Origin: Trebouxia sp. TZW2008
Taxonomy: Eukaryota > Chlorophyta > Trebouxiophyceae > Trebouxiales > Trebouxiaceae
NCBI GenBank assembly: GCA_002118135.1
Contig: BDIU01000319.1
Span: 33,849-97,848, forward strand
Reading direction: 5' to 3'
DNA length: 64,000 bases
Shown here: positions 43,660-56,200 of the stretch, piece after piece
How positions within the stretch are numbered: position 1 is the first letter of the stretch
Layout: each line of letters starts with the position of its first letter
Position numbers and translations under genes: made by a program
Notes under the pieces: generated by a model
The model's input: only the letters and a program-made list of their open reading frames with translations
The model's database searches: none
What the model was told of the DNA's origin: nothing

Positions 43660-44790
43660 TTTGATTTTTCAAAGACATTGCATGCAGGGGCCTCCTGGCA
43701 TAGGCAAGCTCACAAGCATGCTCTGTCAGACACACTTGCAGCTGGCCTCAAAGTAGGCTGTGCAGGCCTCAGGCGCAAAGCAACAGATCACAGGTAAACT
43801 GCCCTTTTTTTATCCGCACGCTACATCAATCAGCCGATGCAACTTGCTGACAGGACATAATGCAAACTACTGCCAGCAGGGGTAAGAATTCTGTACAGAA
43901 CCGGATCAAGAGGTAAGTCCAGCGATCACTTTACCTCCTGGCAAGCGCAAGACTCACAGGCTACAAGCTGACGGGTACATCACTTGTCATGGCATTCATT
44001 ATCCTGTTGTAGTGTAGACCTTGACAATTGAGCTCAGCTCAGCAGGCTTGAGATGCTAGACAGTTCAAAGCTTACGTCTCAATTGCAGCACCTCTGAATG
44101 TTTCAGCTGAGGTGTGTCGCCATCAGTATCTTGTCTGCTTGGCAGACTGGTCTCATGTTGTTATAGCACAAACGGCAAACAGCAGGGCTTGGTTATGGAG
44201 CACCAAGCATGACTTGTTGCTTGCCTAGCCTTGATAAAGCTGTTGCCCATAGGAGGCTTAGATGGCTTGGTCACACAGCACGTATGTCACAGGACAGACT
44301 GCCTCATCAGTGTATGTTTGGGCAGTTATATCAGTGAGTTCCGGCAAATTTTCTATTTGCTGCCACTTTGTGTTGCCATTGTGCTGGCATGATCATTTGT
44401 ACGTAACATGTTTATTTACTTGTTTCAAAAGTATCTGCCTGTTTTGGCTTCAGTGTGATGACGTTGCTGCTGCAACACCAGGGCTCATGAGGCGCTGCAG
44501 CACATCACAGAAATCTCCAGCAGTAGCATGCTTGGGCCTGACATGTCAACTGTCCACCAAAGACATTGAGCCTGTTGAGAGTCCCTGAAACCCACAGCAG
44601 TACCGTGGTTGTGGTTGGCATGCCACCGGTCCTCAAATGTCACCGTGCTCATCGCCGATATCACTGTGCACTGAGTCAAGGTGGCTGTCCACCAAAGTCA
44701 TTGAGCATCACAGCTCATTCAACAGTGTCCATACCCCTTTGTGCGTTATACCAAGCTGACTGACAACCAGCGCTGATCCCGTGTAATCTT
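43660..44790 (+). pseudogene. Decayed copy of RFC2
   Basis: Pieces match the intact RFC2 downstream in order. The Walker A exon lies near 43687-43750 (GGGGCCTCCTGGCATAGGCA). The [17 protein letters not shown] exon lies near 43890-43985 (CTGTACAGAACCGGATCAAG and TTACCTCCTGGCAAGCGCAA). The [21 protein letters not shown] exon lies near 44455-44590, and a second partial copy of it near 44685-44790. Frames are broken throughout. Together with gene A it forms the left unit of a segmental duplication. Confidence 0.75.
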
Positions 44791-47128
44791 GACGGTGCTC
44801 ACAGAGAAGGTAGGGCTTCTTCCTGACTCTTCATAAGCTGTGACCTGAGCAATTGTATTGAAGTGCAGCTTGTCAAGCTGAGCTTGATGCAACAGATGAC
44901 TGATCCTTTGCAAAGTGCTTGCTCTTGAATGACATCTGAATGCAACTGGTAATATGCTTTACGCTCAGTCATGAGCTGCATGGATGTAGACACTTCAGCA
45001 TTACTGCCGAGTGTTTATGCTGTTCTGGCAGCAAATTGCCATTGTGGCAGCTTGCATGAAACACAGCAAGCATGTTCTGGTGGTTACTTCTGGCACAATG
45101 TGGCAGCTTCATACCATATGATGTTGAAGGATGGCAATCTGTGCAGGTGGTGGCATTGCAGGAGAGACCTTGTCCAGGCTTTTGCAAATGCCTTGGATGG
45201 ACACAGGCATGGTATGCGTCACTCAAAAGTCAGGTGAGCCCGTGCATCAAGGCACCAGGGCTGCTGCAACAATGCTGTGTGTTGTGAATAACATTGCATG
45301 CACCGTGACTCTGCATGCAACTTGACAGGTTGCCTGGCTTCACACACAGCAAGTTAGGCGTGTAAGGGCTTCCTAGTGCCGTGTATACCGGTTGCAGTGA
45401 TTCATCTTTGTAATGAATGCTTGTTACCATGAAAATTGTGGGTACATCAAAATGTCCTTGCTTAGGAGGACCATTGCAGCCAGAATGCAATGCTTGGTTC
45501 CCATCTCCATTGTCCCAACAGCGCCAATGGCCTTACATCGAGTGTCCTTACATCAGCATATCACCGTGCATTAAAATCTACTGCAGCATGTCGCTTCAGC
45601 AAAGAGCACAACGCATCTTCATGCTGTACAACTTGCAGCAGCAGATCTGTGATATTGAGCAGACATTCACAAGCAGTGTGCTCAACAGTATGCCTTTGCC
45701 ATTCACCTGTCAACCTCTGTGCTGTGTTTCACATTATGTGCATGATCTGGAGTGAAGGCGTGATATGTCTCCAGCTTGAGGCCAATTAACAGGCACTTGG
45801 TGTGCGTCAATGCTTCAGCCCTGCTCTTGGGTTAGTCTGCTTGTTGACTTGACTGACCCTATTAGGATGTTGTGGCTGTGTTTGATAGCTGTTCCAGTCA
45901 TGGATGTGCGTGTACACTTGTACCTTCCTCAAAGTCTGCTTGGCATTTGAACTGGCGATGGAGCCAGCTTGCAATGCCAGTGATAAGCGGCCTTTTTGCG
46001 ACACAATTGAGCCCAGTCTGAGATGACACTGAGGTATTCGCACAATATCTGACCATAGTTGTGGGTTCAAACTCCATCTTTCTGGTGCCACCTTATGCCA
46101 AATTGAAGGTCATGTGCACCTTGCAGATATGTAGCAACTCCCAAGCACCAATGCTTGCATTGCTGCATGCTATGTTAAAGATTTGAGATTCTCTTGAGGG
46201 CATGTGCATGTCATGCTTCTCATGAGTCAGTATTGTCATGTCAGTCATGTTACGTATGCTGACTTCACAACCCAGACCTGATCTCAGTCATTGCATGGCC
46301 CTTGCTCAGGCACAGCACTGCTTTGGCACACTCCCCCTTACCAGCGCTTGTCCACAGCGGGCATTGTGTATGCAGGCAGCACTGAGACAAAAGAAGATGG
46401 ACGAAGCATTTTGCTTTTGTGTATGGACTGTCAAGCGGTCTGCCAGTTCAAGCGGTCAGGGGTCCGCTTGCAAGCTTGTCCAGCAAACGCCTGGACTCAA
46501 ACTTTTGTGCAGTCAAGTGTTGCAACACAGGCGTAAGTATTGTCTGCATCCATGCCTGACTCAGTGACTTAACCAGAAGTAGCCCATCATTAGCAAATGA
46601 GACTCCTCAAGAATCATGAGTGCCAATTGATTTGCGCAGCAGTGGAGACTTAGATGTCATTTGGCTTCCCATGACAAGCATTGCCTACACGCCGCTTGCT
46701 ATTTTGCGCTGCATGGCTCTCGTAACCCGTCTACAACCCTTTACCATCGAACGAAATTTCCAAAGCTGTACTTGTTTATTGGTACAATACCTTGTGAACT
46801 CAAGGGCGTCAGGCTAGTCTGCAAAGCAGCTACAGACTCCATGAGATACAGCTTGAACATGTGTGTAGGCTGGATTTGCAGCGCATTCAACAGTATCGCA
46901 TGAGGGCCTCCACAGCCCAAGCATGACATCAATGTGTGTAGCTGTCACTAGCAGGCACGCAAGACTCAAAACCGAAGAAGAAGCTAGCGAATTTGCAATT
47001 TAGAATTGCGAACGAGCACCTGACCTGGACCTGCAGTGCCATTGCCGAGCGAGAGTTTGCTGTTGCTGCCAGACAGCCTCCTTGCTTCCAGGCTTTCAGT
47101 GCTACCGCAATCTGCTTTCGCTTCCTTG
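44791..47128. other. Long stretch with no gene recognised
   Basis: This probably includes the decayed 3' part of the RFC2 relic and the junction of the two duplication units. The minus-strand frame at 46929-47867 is long but runs antisense across the exons of gene B and reads as a shadow. Confidence 0.4.
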
Positions 47129-49115
47129 ATGGTAAATATGCTGTCAAGCAATATGACCTTGGGTCGCTACCGCGCAATAGGCACCGTGGCGAAGGGAACG
47201 TCTGCCAGGAGCCGTGCAAGCACCTTCGCCCCCAGCTTGCTGCCCAACATGTCTTCTGTGGACGTGAGGAAGGTAACCACAAGGCGACTGTCCGCAAGTT
47301 TGTCTCAAACTCCTTGGAGGATGCCAGATTTGTCCGATGTGTAGGGTCAAATGTGTGCTGACTAGGTTGCTGCTGTAGGTGGCCCTGTCGGCACCCTGGA
47401 TGCCTCGCCTTGCCGCCCCTCGAGACAGCGTTCTTGCGAGAGGTTTTGAAGATGACTCCCACGACATGAAGTACCCCAAGGCAGCACTCAACTGCGAGCA
47501 GCTCATGGAGGTCGCTCTGAACGGGCCTGCTCCCGTCAGGAAAGACTGTGAGCGCCTCATTAAGGAGCCGACCAGGGTGAGTCGCTTCAATACGCTGTTG
47601 ACAGCAAAGCAGCTTTGCGTTTTCTCCACACAACACGATAGGCCTTGAAAGTGTCGAATGTCTAGTCGGCTTGTTCTGTCTGTAGGTGCAGCACGCATAC
47701 ATGGGCGCATTGTGGGCGATGTTCGCCGAGGTTCTGCATGCCGAGGGCGAGGTAGATGCAGCTCTGCTCAGGGATTTCACCGCAGCCCTGCAGGCAGCAC
47801 CTGCTGGTCTGCTGTCACTATGGCCATTCCTGGGCAGCAACACATCTATGACCAACTCCGCCTGCACTTCCTACAGCATTCCAGACCTCATCTGGACTGC
47901 ATTCCACATGCAGCGGTTGCAGCACATGTTGCCTTTCCTGGAGCAGCTCTTTTTGACTGCCACAGCCATTGACCCTGACATGTGCCCCACTCTGCACGAG
48001 ACTCTGTCTCTCCTGGCAGAAGCATCAACTAGGCCTCGGATGCAGCCCTATCAGCAGCCAATAGCCAAGCTGCTGTACTTTTGGGGTTTGCGAGAGCTTC
48101 CCCTGCTTGGCGCCGTCAGGCACTGGAGTGACGAGGCTTCAGTTTTCAGAGTGACAGCTTCTGTCCCCGCTCAGTACAGGCACTGTCTCAGCCCAGGGGA
48201 ATTTGGACCAGGCAGCGGCAAGCTGGAACAGCCACGCCCCAACCGCTGCAGCGACGCTTTTGCAGCTTTGCAGCACTTGCCTTCCTCAGCACCTCGCTCA
48301 CCAATTCAGGAGGCAGCTAACTCCCCTGCAATGAAGAGAGCCGCTTCCTTTGACATCAAGGTATGCCCCATACTCAATTGTGTGTGTTGTGGACTTGTGA
48401 GCTGCTGCTTGCGTGGTGTTTCTCACGTTTGCATGTCTGCAGCACAAAGCATCACTTTTAGTACTTGCGCTAAATATGACATGACGCATGACGCTGTGGG
48501 ATGCATGTCTATGTATCATGCTTGTGCTGCTTTGACTTATGCAACGTGTGCATACTTCCAATGCTCTATGCTTATGGCAGCACCAACAAAGATTTTGACT
48601 AATCACCTGCTGCATTGTGTTGACTGTACTCACAAATTACTGAGTGTCTGCTGTGCAATGTGCAGGGAAGTGCAGAGTTCCAGTCATCTTTGGAAGAGGC
48701 TGTGGCAACAGTCCAAGCCAGGGAACATGGCAGGGCTGAAGCAGCCATTGACAGTCTCAAGGCTGCTCATTACACTGAGCTCAAGGCAGCCAAGGCCAAA
48801 GGACAGCAAGATGCATCACATGCAGCAATGGGCCGAGAAAAAACTGTCAAGAGGACCCTCGCCAAAAAAATATTTCATAGCAAACTAGATAAGCATGTCA
48901 AAATTGATGCTCTGCTCACACTGAGCGACACACAGAACGACCAGTTCTGTATCAATGCGTATTGTATCAAGCACACCAATGTGTTTGAGGGCGATTTCAA
49001 CGCCCGCATGGTGGCAAGGAGGAAGAAGAGGCTCAGTCAGGAGAGCATGGACGGTGATGCTGGAGCCTCGACCACGCAGTCAACAGGACTTCCTGATGAG
49101 GATGTCTATGTTTAA
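47129..49115 (+). CDS. Gene B: unknown conserved paralogue of gene A
   Basis: Four exons, 47129-47272, 47379-47576, 47686-48360 and 48666-49115, all phase 0, have good GT-AG borders and give 488 residues. The N-terminus is basic and Ser/Ala-rich and could be an organellar leader. A helical globular region follows (LWAMFAEVLHAEG, AGLLSLWPFLGSNTSMTN, IPDLIWTAFHMQRLQHMLP, LHETLSLLAEA). After a Ser/Pro linker, the last exon carries a charged coiled coil, then DQFCINAYCIKHTNVFEGDFNARMV and the acidic STGLPDEDVYV end shared with gene A. I know no matching family. The intact frames show it is the functional copy. It lies 740 bp upstream of RFC2 on the same strand. Confidence 0.75.
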
Positions 49116-49851
49116 TCCTTGAGTGAACCCGTTTTTTAAATGTCTTGTTCATAGTCAAGTTGAGTTGCTTTTGCTTCTCAGTTTTGCCTTGGTTTTGTGA
49201 CGCCGTGCTGGTGTGTCTAGTTGTGACTTGATTACATTCATCTTTAGTTTGTCGCTCCTCTTGATCAAACTGTTTTAGATCAAGGGTCTGAGCATATCAT
49301 GTCATGTTGCTGCAAATGCAGTGGGTCAGATTTCTCTGCTGCAACACAAAGAGGCTCAAAATGTAATACAACATTGTCTGGTCAAGTTCTGCCCACTGAA
49401 TGCGCAAACACGACCTGTGCATGAGTTGTTATGAGAAAAATTAGATGCATGATGTTATGCCTGGAATCTGCAATGACATCAAGGGCATGTGTGCTCATTT
49501 GTTTCGGGACATCAAGATCAGACTTGTTGTCTGGCTGAAGCATGTAAAAATCTCCTCCTCCTTGCTGTCATTGCGAATCGCAACTTGCGATTTGCAACTT
49601 CTGCAGCAATTGCTGTGGCGATTTGTAGCATGAAACCTTTTGAGCCTTGATGTCTTTTATACAACTTCACGGCGTCAGGCTTATTCCCTGACTTTTTCGG
49701 CTGTTCGCATTCAGCAGCGTATGATCGGACGGAGCCAGTGTAGATGCCTTGTGTGTTGTCCACCTGTGTCACATGCATATGAGTTAAAATCACCTTCGTT
49801 GCAACCTGGCGACTGAGGAGGCAGTTTGATCGGATTAGTTCTGACGGTACC
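49116..49851. other. Intergenic between gene B and RFC2
   Basis: Holds the gene B 3' UTR and RFC2 promoter. No ORF is convincing. Confidence 0.4.
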
Positions 49852-52804
49852 ATGGCAGAACCCATGGACATTGACAAAGGAAAGTCAACCGCCAGTGACG
49901 GTGCCTCAACAAGCGGGAAAAATTTTGATCTCCCCTGGGTAAGCTGGAGGGATCAAGCCTTATGCTCCGCCTTCTTGCTGTACCTGCATGCTCAAGTACG
50001 AGATCCATGTTGTGAAATTCAGGTCGAGAAATACAGGCCGCGGCTAGTGAAGGATATCGTTGGTAACGTTGAGGCAGTGGGACGACTGCAAGTTATTGCA
50101 GAGGAGGGCAACCTGCCAAATGTCATCCTAGCGGCAAGTGTCATAAACGCTGTTTCAGCTCACTTACAGTACTTGATAACGAAGACACTGTTGAGCTGCT
50201 GCTTTCAGGGACCTCCTGGTACAGGCAAAACCACCAGCGTGCTATGCCTAGCGCACCAGTTGCTTGGCTCTAGTTTTCATGATGCAGTCCTTGAGCTCAA
50301 TGCATCAGATGACAGGCAAGATTGCACCTAGCTGTCTACAATCTTTGCGACTGATGTTTTGTTGTACCACATCAGTACCCAAGTTGGACCTCCGAATTTG
50401 TGTGGGCAGATCCACATCATTCACAGAGCAGAATGATGCTCAGATGCTTCTCGATATCATCAACCTATTACGGGTCTTAATTTGTAAGCCTTGTGAGGCT
50501 TGCTGGATTCATTGGCACTGTACCGAGTTATTGCATGCAGGGGTATTGACGTTGTACGGAATAAGATCAAGATGTTTGCCCAAAAGAAGGTCACTCTACC
50601 TCCTGGCAGGCATAAGATCATCATTCTAGATGAAGCTGACAGGTAAATCCCTTGTGATAGTGTTTCTGTTGGGCAGACGCTGCATCAGTAGCTTAGCTTG
50701 TGCGGCACTGCTGAGTTTGGACTGATGTATAGCCTGCATGTGTTGAGTCGTCTGACGGTCCTGTGTTTTGGCAAGAAGCGCTGACATCTCATCAGTGCTT
50801 GCTTGCTTGCCTGAACATGCATGTCATTTTGCTGTCACACCAAATCAGTACATTGTCTGCTGTATTGCCACTGCCAGTGGCTGTCACACCAACTCGGTAC
50901 ATTGTCTGCTGTATTGCCACTGCCAGTGGGTGCACTCAGTATCCTGGTCAAATATCTCTGGGTTGTTAACAGTGTGTCAATGCTGCTGCAGCATGACTGG
51001 TTGGGCTCAACAGGCTTTCAGGTTCAATGCCACTGCCAATGCATGTTGTAAATATCATGAGGTTACATCTCAACCCGCAATTAGTGTGTTTGTGTTGCTG
51101 CAGCATGACGAGTGGGGCTCAACAGGCACTGAGGAGAACCATGGAGATCTACAGCAACACCACACGCTTTGCCCTGGCCTGCAATCAGTCCACCAAAGTC
51201 ATTGAGCCCATTCAGAGTCGCTGTGCCATTGTGCGCTACAGCAAGCTGGCTGACAAGGAGATCCTGTCCCGTGTCATCTATGTGTGCCAACAGGAGAAGG
51301 TACACATTCGTTTTGAGACTGTTACCTTTCTGAAGTCAGCGCCTATCTGGGCTACAGACTGATACCTGTCTGATAGCCTCATCAAGGACAGTTGTCAACT
51401 GACACGGTTGCCTAGTCATGAGTTGCATGCAGAATTCATCCGAGCGTTGATTGTTTGCAAGGTGCATACCACTCTGATCGCACCTGAGCCTGCACACCAG
51501 AATACAATGAAGGGCGCCTGCTCAGGACACTTAGCATGCCTGACTGAGCAGCCTGTGCCACACTCAGGTTGTCAACCCGCTCTGACTTACAATGCAATCT
51601 GAAGACCGTCACAACTGTTGCATGTATCTGCTTGCAGGTGCCGTACGTGCCAGAAGGCTTGGAAGCAATCATCTTCACAGCTGATGGAGACATGCGTCAA
51701 GCCCTCAACAACCTACAGGTGATTTACATGCAGTGCTGCATCAATAAGCAATGCCTGTATCATTCACTCATCCAAAACAGATGCTAGATGGGCTCAGGAG
51801 GCCCAGCTAGGAACGTACTGTGGCAATTGACTGTCTCCAACCAGTCAAGTCCTGTAGTAACCTGAACCAGGTATGTGGAACATGGAGAGGAGAGAGATCT
51901 TCACCATGCCTGCTTGCCATGTCCTATCTTTCAAGCACGCAGCATCTGTACGGCTGCTGAGAAGTTCCTTTGCTTGAGCTATAGCTTCTGCATGTTTGCA
52001 GGCAACTCACAGCGGCTTCTCCCTGATCATTCAGGACAATGTGTTCAATGTCCAAGAGCATCTTGCTTGTCCTGCATCAACCAGCAGCATGTGCATGTTT
52101 ACAGGCAACTCACAGCGGCTTCTCCCTGATCAACCAGGACAATGTGTTCAAAGTCTGTGATCAGCCCCACCCAATTCTGGTGGCAAACCTCATCTCACAT
52201 TGCCTGTCAGCTGAGATTGACAATGCCTATGGCATCATGAAGCATCTGTGTGACCTGGGCTACTCTGCCACAGACATCATCACTACCTTGTTCCGTGTGG
52301 TGCGCAACTATAAGATGCAAGAGTTCCTGAAGCTAGAGTTCATCAAGGTGACACAGACATCATCGCTTTAGATCCTGGAGTTGCTGAACATGAGCACTGT
52401 GTGAGCTCTGATATCATGACCAGCCTCTTGAGCTTGCAACGCTTAGGTACCGAGTGATCAAACTTTATGCGTACCCAGCAAGCTTGCCGCAAGCTTGCCG
52501 CAATGACAACGTGCACTGACGTATGGCAAACAAAGCGATCTGCTTGATGTGTGCAAATCATGTCAATCATGAGCAGCACTAGACACAAATGTAGACATCA
52601 AATGCAAGTCCAGATCTCCCTTGTCTCAAGCCATTTCTATTATGCATAGCAAACTGGGTATAATGCTTTAGTGACAGCACTTGGTTGTGCTGTGCACAGG
52701 AGGTGGGCTTTTGTCATATGCGCATCTCAGATGGTGTCAACTCCAGGCTGCAGCTGTCAGGCTTGCTGGCGAAGCTTTGCAAAGTCACTTTGAAAAGTCA
52801 GTGA
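49852..52804 (+). CDS. RFC2: Replication factor C subunit 2 (clamp loader AAA+ ATPase)
   Basis: Eight exons: 49852-49938, 50023-50133, 50209-50315, 50541-50642, 51104-51299, 51638-51718, 52105-52347 and 52700-52804. They read through [15 protein letters not shown], Walker [30 protein letters not shown], Walker [11 protein letters not shown], the arginine-finger region PIQSRC (SRC motif), [20 protein letters not shown] (sensor 2), the collar helices ([12 protein letters not shown] to EFLKLEFIK) and a final [20 protein letters not shown]. This matches RFC2 of plants and animals along its whole length. The subunit helps load PCNA at primer ends. Introns 2 and 3 begin with GC rather than GT. Exons 5 and 7 have partial duplicates in the preceding introns. 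Confidence 0.93.
50985..51021. repeat. Partial copy of the start of RFC2 exon 5
   Basis: CTGCAGCATGACTGGTTGGG and the following CTCAACAGGC at about 50988-51018 echo the acceptor and first codons of exon 5 at 51098-51131. The copy lies 110 bp upstream and has no downstream continuation. Confidence 0.75.
52000..52060. repeat. Partial copy of the start of RFC2 exon 7
   Basis: GCAGGCAACTCACAGCGGCT and the following TTCTCCCTGATCA..CAGGACAATGTGTTCAA block at 52000-52052 repeats the acceptor and first ~15 codons of exon 7 at 52102-52151. The copy has its own AG acceptor and preceding GCATGTTT. Confidence 0.9.
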
Positions 52805-53231
52805 CCTTGTTGGCTACAACGAGGAAACAAGAATAGTGTACGCCTTTAGGCGGCATAGCGGGAGCCTCTGGCTTCAGAGCCAGCCCAGGACCACGGCCAC
52901 GAGTAGGCCTAAGGCTAGAATGCAATGTTGCTTGACTCTAGGCGTGAGATGTGAGCATGTTGATTTTTACAAGCCAACTTTTGACAAGTTTGACTAATGC
53001 CATGTCGACCACTGACTACTGACTTGACCTAATTGAAATGCTGTCTTGAACATCATGCACCGAAGTTCAATGTTCTAGTGTATATTTCACTCACTACAGA
53101 TCTGAGGGATAATGTACAGAGACAGATCCACTGATCAATTTGTACACAGTAGGATGAGAACTTGATGTAGACACGTTTCCCAGCCCCATCCCTCTACATC
53201 CCTCTGCATGCAAGCCATTTGCCAATTGCAC
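52805..53231. other. Intergenic between convergent RFC2 and PAPS-reductase genes
   Basis: Contains the palindromic element above and the two 3' UTRs. Nothing else is visible. Confidence 0.4.
52842..52915. repeat. Nested palindromic element after RFC2
   Basis: GCCTTTAGGC at 52842-52851 can pair with GCCTAAGGC at 52907-52915 (one bulge). Inside, CTGGCT and AGCCAG at 52868-52883 form a perfect 6-bp stem with a 4-nt loop. The GC-rich block stands out from its surroundings, and it lies just after the RFC2 stop. It may be a structured RNA or a 3' processing signal. It does not fit a tRNA. Confidence 0.5.
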
Positions 53232-56200
53232 TCACTTCCGGATATTGCTCATACTGCTTTCTTCATCTTCTCCAGCCACATGTATGCCACATTCTGTCTT
53301 GGCACTGCCATCCTTATTTGTCAGTCCCTGCAGCACGTTCATGCATCTAGACCACAGTCTGTTACATTTACAGCATGACAAACAGGGCTGAGATCTGTGG
53401 ATTTGGGGTATTTGACATGGCACAAAGACCGCTGCAGTGCACTTAACAATCGCATCATTGCTTGACCTCCGTGGTAGCAGTTTTGGTACATAACGAGCTT
53501 GGTTTCATAACAGAAAGAGAAATCAGCAGATGCAATGTACATTCAAACTAAGCTATGCAGCACACTTATCCTAGGCTATGGAGGCATTTACTGGCAGATT
53601 GATATGAGCAGTCACACAAGTCCTGTGTACAACGCTGCCTTGACGCATTTGCTCTGTTTGGCATGACTTGCACATGCACCTGTCAGGTCACTCTAACACA
53701 TGCCCCCAAGCAAGTCTTATGCGCTCACCTGAAAGCGGCCTGATCTCTCCCCAGCGTACTCAAACCACTTGGACTTGGGCACTGGCACTGTGCTGTGCAT
53801 ATCACCTACGCTGGGAAAGCCCTACATATCACATACCAGGATAAGTGCACCTGCTCATGGTGCTTGGTGCCAAAACATATTGATTGCACTGATTGCACCC
53901 ATTGAGATTATGTACCAACTGTGCTTGAAGGGTTGCGGCTCATCATCGGCATTGATTGCATGTCATGTTAATTTCTGCCAACAGTGTATGAAGATTTTGG
54001 CCTTGTCAGATATGCTAAGTGTATGTCATGGCACTGCTTGTCACTAGTTCATGCAGGATCTGACTTCATCAGCAGGTCATGGGTCTGCGATGGGTTTGTC
54101 AGTTGTATATGAAGTATCTGACTTTACGGTGCAAGTGATGGTACTGCAGCGTTTGCTGCTCAAAGTAGTTCTAGCAATCGTGCATGAAGACATCACCTGG
54201 CATGAAGTCAGCACCTGTGCTGTCACATATTGTTGCCGTGAATACTGTTGTCAGAGATCTGAGCTCACTATGCAAGAGGTGCTCCTACAGACTCTGTCAG
54301 TGATTGAGATTCAGTTTGTCTTTCGGCAAGCTTGAATGTGAAATCTACTTTTATACTTATCAATATGAAGGAGGTTCTTACCTCATCATGCAAGGGGTGG
54401 TACTGCAGGTTTTGCTGGTCAATGTAGTTCCAGCAGTCTTGGAACTCCCACCAAGCCAGAGGATTGCATTTGGTGGGGCTACCCTCCTCTAACAGGTCAA
54501 TGTGGGCACGCTCAAAGCCGTGGTCCCTTCGTCTCCCATTGATCATGACGTCACATTGCAAGCTTTGCAGCGCCCTGTTGAACGGTTCAACCTGCAGCAT
54601 TTGACACGAGGGTGTTAGCTAAATGGGAAAAACAGGAAATCATGACAGCTGTACACATTTTGGAGCCTTTAAGCTGAAGGCGTGAGGCATTACTGCCATA
54701 TCTTGCTGCCAGCAATTCGCTGGACAAGCATTGAGCAAGTTTTCGACATTTTCAACAAGGCATAGGTCTATCCACCACCACCAGTACGCATGCATGCTGA
54801 CCTGCTCATGTCATGCAGCTGATCTTGTTATATGTATGACAAGGTTGGCAAACACAAGCTTGCCTGTGCACGCAGCAACACCGCACAGCATGGTCGCCAG
54901 CAAGACACATTTGCATACATAAGTCGTACCAATGACAGTCTGTGACATGTCATTGCAGACTGACCTTGCAGATACGGTCGTACTCATCAATGTCTGTCAT
55001 GTACAGGTCGCGCCCATGCTTTGCTCGGAAGTCCTTTACATCTGAGCTGTCAGCTGCAATTTAAAAACCACCAGTTCCAGCATCAGCTGAGAGTACCTGA
55101 CATGCTTGTGGGCAATTTGCAAGACTCAAGTTGTGCCCAGTAATCAAGCATGCAATAAGTGAAAAGCATGCATGGTAGATACAGAATACAGCTCTCTCTG
55201 TGCCACAAGGCAAGGCAAAGCAGCAATGTGGCCCTGAACTCAAGACACGTTCAAGAGAGACGCCCTCGATGTCATTGAGATGCTGTACATGTGATACTGC
55301 ATAAAACATACTTTCCAACCCAATCTCATTTGTTGATCATAACGGTACCTAGGGAAAGCTGCACATGCCCAAATCATGAAAACGTGCAGCAATGCATAGC
55401 CAGCAGCAGCAAATGCATGATGCAGTCAAAAGCGTCAGCAATACAGTGAAGACATGTGAGTGAGCTACCTGCATGAAAGTCCTTGCTCTTGAAACCATAC
55501 TTCTCCTGCATGCATGCAGCCCTGGGTGTCACTCAGAGTCTGATAGCAGCACAAAAAAGGTATGTCATAGTGCAATGCCTTGTGGCTGTCTCTTACCAGG
55601 ATGCAGCAATGCACACAGATGAAATACCTGAAATCCTGATAGCAGAAACTTTGACATCAGAACATGTCAACAGTAGAAACCTGATACAACTGTAGATTGC
55701 TCACCTCAAGCTGATTCAAGAATTCAATGGTTTCTGGAAACAAGTGGAAGGTGTCAATGAAAGCCACAGATACCCTGCCAGTCTTCAGGTAGTCAAGCTT
55801 CGCAAGCAAGTCAAGAATGACCACATCGCCAGCAATCAGGGCGCAGGGAAACACAGGATGCTCTGAACTCTCAACTGCAGTTCTCAATGTTTCCAATGCT
55901 TGCTTCTGCAAGCATCAAGCTGCATGAGTCAAAACATGTATGCAAGGAGGTGTGCAGAACACAGATTGTCTTGTTTCCAGGGCTTGCTTCTGCAACTGTC
56001 CAGGCACACGAGCAAACTGTTGCATGTGTGAACACGTGCAAGACAAGGATTGTGTCAATTCCCGGGCTTGTTTCTACGGTCATCAAGTCACATGAGGCAT
56101 TTTGGATTGCAAGATACAACATGTACAGATCAGGGATTGTGTTGCTTCCAGTGCTTGCTTCTGCAAACATCAGGTCACATGAGTCATTATGCGTTGCAAA

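Noticed and set aside
46929..47867. 312-residue minus-strand ORF
   Set aside because: It runs antisense over gene B exons whose plus-strand frames have matching splice borders and a paralogue. Its composition is Arg/Ser/Cys-heavy.
52842..52915. Possible tRNA, because of the CTGGCTTCAGAGCCAG arm and total length near 75 nt
   Set aside because: There is no T-arm consensus and no 7-bp acceptor stem. The loop is 4 nt, not 7.
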